A stretch of DNA of 64,000 nt. It comes from Mycoavidus cysteinexigens_B (GTDB lineage Bacteria > Pseudomonadota > Gammaproteobacteria > Burkholderiales > Burkholderiaceae). The notes under the pieces were generated by a model that was not told where the DNA came from, searched no databases, and was given only the letters and a program-made list of their open reading frames with translations. Location: NCBI GenBank assembly GCA_031963465.1, contig JASSUG010000001.1, positions 1 to 64,000 of the forward strand. The letters run 5' to 3'. This document shows, in pieces, positions 60,929-64,000 of the stretch. The position numbers and the translations under genes were made by a program. Position 1 is the stretch's first letter; the number at the start of each line of letters is the position of its first letter.

Positions 60929-61411
60929 ATGCATGCAATCTCTACATTTAATGCCGTGTTTGCTACGCCATTTGGCAAAGTGGGTATCCGCACAGACGCA
61001 AATGCGCTATGTGAAATTGTGTATTTGCCCATCACGGCCGAGGAAATACCGCCCAATAATGCGCTTGCGCGGCGAGCAGTACGCCAAATCGAACGTTACC
61101 TTAAGCAGCCTAGCGCTGCCTTTGAGTTGCCGCTGGCCCAAGTGGGCAGCGTTTTCCAGCGCCGTGTATGGCAAGCAATTAGTGCGATTGCGCCGGGGAC
61201 CGTGATGACTTATGGGCAGCTCGCGCGCGCCATTGGTAGTGCGCCGCGCGCGGTCGGCCAGGCTTGTGGCTCCAATTACTTTCCGTTAGTGATTCCTTGC
61301 CACCGGGTGGTTGGCTCAACTGGCATTGGTGGCTTTGCGCATCATGGTGGCGATGGCTATTTCCGTACCGTGAAACGTTGGCTGCTAGCGCATGAAGGTG
61401 TTGATTATTGA
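60929..61411 (+). CDS. ogt: Methylated-DNA-protein-cysteine methyltransferase
   Basis: About 160 residues. The C-terminal DNA-binding/active-site region has GSVFQRRVWQAISAIAPGTV, TYGQLARAIGSAPRAVGQAC and the acceptor motif VIPCHRVVGSTG with the reactive Cys. It removes O6-alkyl groups from guanine in one suicidal reaction. The ATG at 60929 (MHAISTFNAVFATPFGKVG) fits the family N-terminus; AAAGGAG at 60911-60917 is a little far (11 bases). An in-frame start at 60887 is less likely. Confidence 0.93.
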   Translation: MHAISTFNAVFATPFGKVGIRTDANALCEIVYLPITAEEIPPNNALARRAVRQIERYLKQPSAAFELPLAQVGSVFQRRVWQAISAIAPGTVMTYGQLARAIGSAPRAVGQACGSNYFPLVIPCHRVVGSTGIGGFAHHGGDGYFRTVKRWLLAHEGVDY

Positions 61412-61537
61412 TCCAACCGAGCCGATTCTAAATAGCTTTATTTTATGACCGTATATGACTTAGTGAGTGACCTAAATGGGCGGCAAACCGCCTATTTATG
61501 GCAAGGATGAATCGCCCGTGATGACGATAAAATAGTG

Positions 61538-62470
61538 ATGAACTCAGAGGTCAAACCGCTGCCAGCCGACGCAATGATTTTGCGCGCTAGTTTGGCCGCA
61601 ATCGATACGTTTTGCGACGTTTTATGGCTTGAATATGGGCTGGCGAAGAATACGCTGGAGGCGTATCGGCGTGACTTACGGCTGCTGGCGGAGTGGCTGG
61701 CTGAGCACGAGACCACGCTTGATCAGACGAGCGAGGCGCAATTAAGTGCTTATATCGCTGCGCGCAGGGCAGATAAAGCGAGTTCCGCCAATCGGCGGCT
61801 CTCGGTCTTTCGACGCTATTGTGCTTGGGCTTTGCGCGAGCGCCGGCTGACGCTTGATCCTACCTTGAAAATCCGCATGGCCAAACAGCCCCTGCGTTTT
61901 CCCGCGACTTTATCTGAGGCTCAAGTTGAAGCCCTGCTGGCGGCGCCGGATTTGACCACGCCGTTGGGTTTACGCGATAGAACCATGCTTGAGTTGATGT
62001 ATGCAAGCGGTTTGCGCGTCTCTGAACTGGTGGGGCTCAAAACGGTAGACGTTAGCCTGAACGATGGGGTGGTGCGGGTCTTAGGCAAAGGCTCGAAAGA
62101 GCGGTTGGTGCCGTTTGGCGCAGAAGCGCAAGGCTGGATTGAGCACTATCTGCGCGCGGCGCGGCCCGTGCTATTGCAGGCCCGAGCTGCTGCTGATGCG
62201 CTGTTTATTACGGTGCGCGGCGCGGGTATGACGCGTCAGCAGTTTTGGTACATCATTAAACACTATACGCGTCTATCCGGGATTCATGCGCCTTTGTCTC
62301 CGCATACATTGCGACACGCTTTTGCGACGCATTTGCTCAATCATGGTGCGGATTTGCGGGTTGTGCAACTGTTGCTGGGTCACACTGATATTTCAACCAC
62401 GCAGATTTACACGCATGTTGCACGTGAACGGTTGAGTGTGCTGCATGCATCGCATCATCCGCGTGGCTAA
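61538..62470 (+). CDS. xerD: Site-specific tyrosine recombinase XerD
   Basis: About 310 residues. N-terminal SAM-like domain (FCDVLWLEYGLAKNTLEAYR) and a catalytic domain with ASGLRVSELVGL (Arg), LGKGSKERLVPFG (Lys), SPHTLRHAFATHLLNHG (His-x-x-Arg), LLGHTDISTTQIYTHV (His and nucleophile Tyr). With XerC it resolves chromosome dimers at dif. All catalytic residues are present. GTG 61535 or ATG 61538 may be the start. Confidence 0.94.
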   Translation: MNSEVKPLPADAMILRASLAAIDTFCDVLWLEYGLAKNTLEAYRRDLRLLAEWLAEHETTLDQTSEAQLSAYIAARRADKASSANRRLSVFRRYCAWALRERRLTLDPTLKIRMAKQPLRFPATLSEAQVEALLAAPDLTTPLGLRDRTMLELMYASGLRVSELVGLKTVDVSLNDGVVRVLGKGSKERLVPFGAEAQGWIEHYLRAARPVLLQARAAADALFITVRGAGMTRQQFWYIIKHYTRLSGIHAPLSPHTLRHAFATHLLNHGADLRVVQLLLGHTDISTTQIYTHVARERLSVLHASHHPRG

Positions 62471-62586
62471 GCTATGTCTGGGTGACGGGTTAATGGCTAT
62501 AATTCAGTTTTTCGCGAGCCAATAGTTAAACGCATTGCAGTGGTCAGTTCTGGCTGCATTCTCTTCAATATTAAAAAGGAAAATTC

Positions 62587-63114
62587 ATGAGCTTCAATCA
62601 CATTCCCGCTGGTAAAGACTTACCCACTGATTTCAATGTCATTATCGAAATTCCGGCGCAAAGCGAGCCGGTGAAATATGAGGCCGACAAAGAGTTTGGT
62701 CTGCTGGTGGTTGACCGTTTTATCGGCACGGGGATGCGTTATCCAGCGAATTATGGCTTTATTCCGCAAACGCTCTCAGGTGATGGCGACCCGGTTGATG
62801 TGTTGGTGCTGACGCCTTTTCCTTTGTTGGCGGGTTCGCTGGTCCGCGCCCGTGCGCTTGGCATGTTAAGAATGACGGACGAGTCGGGGGTGGATGCAAA
62901 ATTAATTGCGGTCCCGGCCGATAAGGTTTGTCCAATGACCGCAGACCTTAAAACCATTGAAGATGTTCCGGCTTATTTAAAAGATCAAATTAAGCATTTT
63001 TTCGAGCACTATAAAGCGCTGGAAAAAGGCAAATGGGTCAAAGTGGAAGGCTGGCAAGGCTTGGATGCAGCGCACCGGGAAATTAGCGAAGGGGTGGCGA
63101 ACTATCGTCAGTAA
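62587..63114 (+). CDS. ppa: Inorganic pyrophosphatase
   Basis: A 175-residue family I pyrophosphatase. YPANYGFIPQTLSGDGDPVD with the signature DGDPVDVLVL supplies the metal-binding Asp residues. KTIEDVPAYLKDQIKHFFEHYK and WVKVEGW are family-typical. It hydrolyses PPi, including that released by the A domains of the nearby NRPSs, and is an essential housekeeping enzyme. AAAAAGGA lies just before the ATG. Its 3' end overlaps the convergent acyl-CoA ligase gene by 32 bases. Confidence 0.96.
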   Translation: MSFNHIPAGKDLPTDFNVIIEIPAQSEPVKYEADKEFGLLVVDRFIGTGMRYPANYGFIPQTLSGDGDPVDVLVLTPFPLLAGSLVRARALGMLRMTDESGVDAKLIAVPADKVCPMTADLKTIEDVPAYLKDQIKHFFEHYKALEKGKWVKVEGWQGLDAAHREISEGVANYRQ

Positions 63115-64000
63115 ATAGCTGATGCAATCTACGCTTCAAGATCTTCCCTGTGGCGGCCGTGGGTAATGCTTTAAGCAGGCGGATTTCAGCCGGTTGCTTA
63201 TACGGCGCCAGGCGCGCAGCGCACCAACTGATGAAGGTTTGCGGCGTTGCGCAGATACCTGGTTTAAGCTCAACAAAGGCGATGATTGCTTCATCGCCTG
63301 ATCGCGGGCGTCCAATCACGGCTGAATGCATGACATCTGGGTGACTATTTAAAACCTGTTCAATCTCAGCCGGATAAATATTAAAGCCAGAACGGATGAT
63401 TAATTCTTTACAGCGGCCAATGATATGTAATGCGTTGCTGGCATCCTGGCGGGCTAGATCGCCGGTTTTGAGCCAACCGTCAACCACCGCAGCCTGGGTG
63501 GCAATCGCATCACGGTAATAGCCAAGCATGACATTGGGGCCTCGTACCCATAATTCACCGACTTTACCCGGTTTGAGGATGGCCCCATCGGCCGCGACGA
63601 TCCGCACTTGAATGCCTGGAATGGGTGGGCCAACTGAAGTGTCGGCCGGAGAAACATTCAGTCTAGTTTGGGCAATCGTTGGACTGCTTTCGGTCATGCC
63701 ATAGCCGTTATGTAGCGGCATAGCGTAGAGTGCTTCAGCGCGCCTCTTAAGAGTGGCATCAAGTGGCGAGCCGCCTGAATAAACAAAGCGTAACTGCGGC
63801 GCATGCCAGCGCTCGGGGTGCGCCTGTGCATATTCGATGAGTTTGGCGTGCATGGTGGGTACCCCTTGCAAAATCGTGATGCCCTCATGCGCTAGCGCAT
63901 GGCAAACGGCTTCAGGCGAGAAGCGGGGGGCGAGCCGCAATGCTGCGCCGGCGAATAATGTGCCGAGACAGACAGAGGCAAGTCCATACACATGCGAGAC
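63083..64000 (-). CDS. AMP-forming acyl-CoA synthetase/ligase (C-terminal part)
   Basis: The C-terminal 305 residues are in the window; the 5' end lies beyond the right edge (the frame is open to base 64000, reading VSHVYGLASVC at its edge). ANL-superfamily motifs are NGYGMTESSPTIA, DGWLKTGDLARQD, GRCKELIIRSGFNIYPAEIE and PTAATGKILKRRL with the catalytic Lys. It would adenylate a carboxylic acid and load it on CoA; chain length cannot be judged. Its last 32 bases overlap the 3' end of ppa. A GTG at 63991 is in frame but is probably internal, not the true start. Confidence 0.88.
   Translation of the reverse strand, partial: VSHVYGLASVCLGTLFAGAALRLAPRFSPEAVCHALAHEGITILQGVPTMHAKLIEYAQAHPERWHAPQLRFVYSGGSPLDATLKRRAEALYAMPLHNGYGMTESSPTIAQTRLNVSPADTSVGPPIPGIQVRIVAADGAILKPGKVGELWVRGPNVMLGYYRDAIATQAAVVDGWLKTGDLARQDASNALHIIGRCKELIIRSGFNIYPAEIEQVLNSHPDVMHSAVIGRPRSGDEAIIAFVELKPGICATPQTFISWCAARLAPYKQPAEIRLLKALPTAATGKILKRRLHQLFTDDSSPPLR

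Overview
The window looks like a chromosome segment of a Burkholderiaceae bacterium. Supporting this are the housekeeping run panB-folK-pcnB-HAD-hda/purM, the block miaA-mutL-dedA-amiC-tsaE-queG, a short beta-proteobacterial H-NS, and a cyanide-insensitive-type CydA. Several insertion sequences, a pile of group II introns, broken genes and a very large NACHT-WD40 protein point to a genome rich in mobile DNA, as in fungus-associated Burkholderiaceae endosymbionts (Mycoavidus, Glomeribacter, Mycetohabitans). That placement is an inference from gene content only.

Layout. 1-5.1 kb: cydB (partial)-cydA, a DASS-family anion transporter and a WzxE-like flippase. 5.5-6.1 kb: a vapBC toxin-antitoxin pair with a palindromic operator. 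6.2-7.9 kb: an ISNCY/IS1202-like insertion sequence. 8.0-13.2 kb: one 1726-residue gene with a TIR/SEFIR-like domain, a NACHT NTPase, pentapeptide repeats and about 15 WD40 repeats, twelve of them nearly identical. 13.3-21.3 kb: an IS110-family transposase gene split by about 7 kb of nested or tandem group II introns with three different maturases. 21.3-26.6 kb: a resolvase, inverted-repeat debris, an orphan fliO, fpr, an EEP-family hydrolase, a broken branched-chain amino-acid-binding protein gene and an H-NS gene. 26.6-32.1 kb: core genes. 32.1-35.1 kb: a small accessory patch (Fic protein, IS982 element, DUF3916-like gene). 35.1-42.2 kb: core genes. 42.3-60.7 kb: a nonribosomal peptide synthetase (NRPS) locus. 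60.9-64 kb: ogt, xerD, ppa and an acyl-CoA ligase (partial).

The NRPS locus is the main biosynthetic system. A 4013-residue synthetase reads C-A-T-C-A-T-C-A-T and ends in two tandem, apparently intact NAD(P)H thioester-reductase domains. Divergent from it is a two-gene unit. One gene encodes a DUF6875-like plus tryptophan-2,3-dioxygenase-like fusion. The other encodes a synthetase with a formyltransferase domain, half a condensation domain, an A domain whose pocket residues match aspartate, a T domain and a thioesterase. The locus therefore carries two different chain-release chemistries and a heme oxygenase. A decayed A-domain fragment in the divergent promoter shows that it has been rearranged. 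I infer an undescribed short peptide product released by reduction.

The second notable system is the intron pile. The outer borders can be placed to the base, because joining the flanks restores an intact IS110 transposase frame. Internally, one intron begins inside domain V of another.
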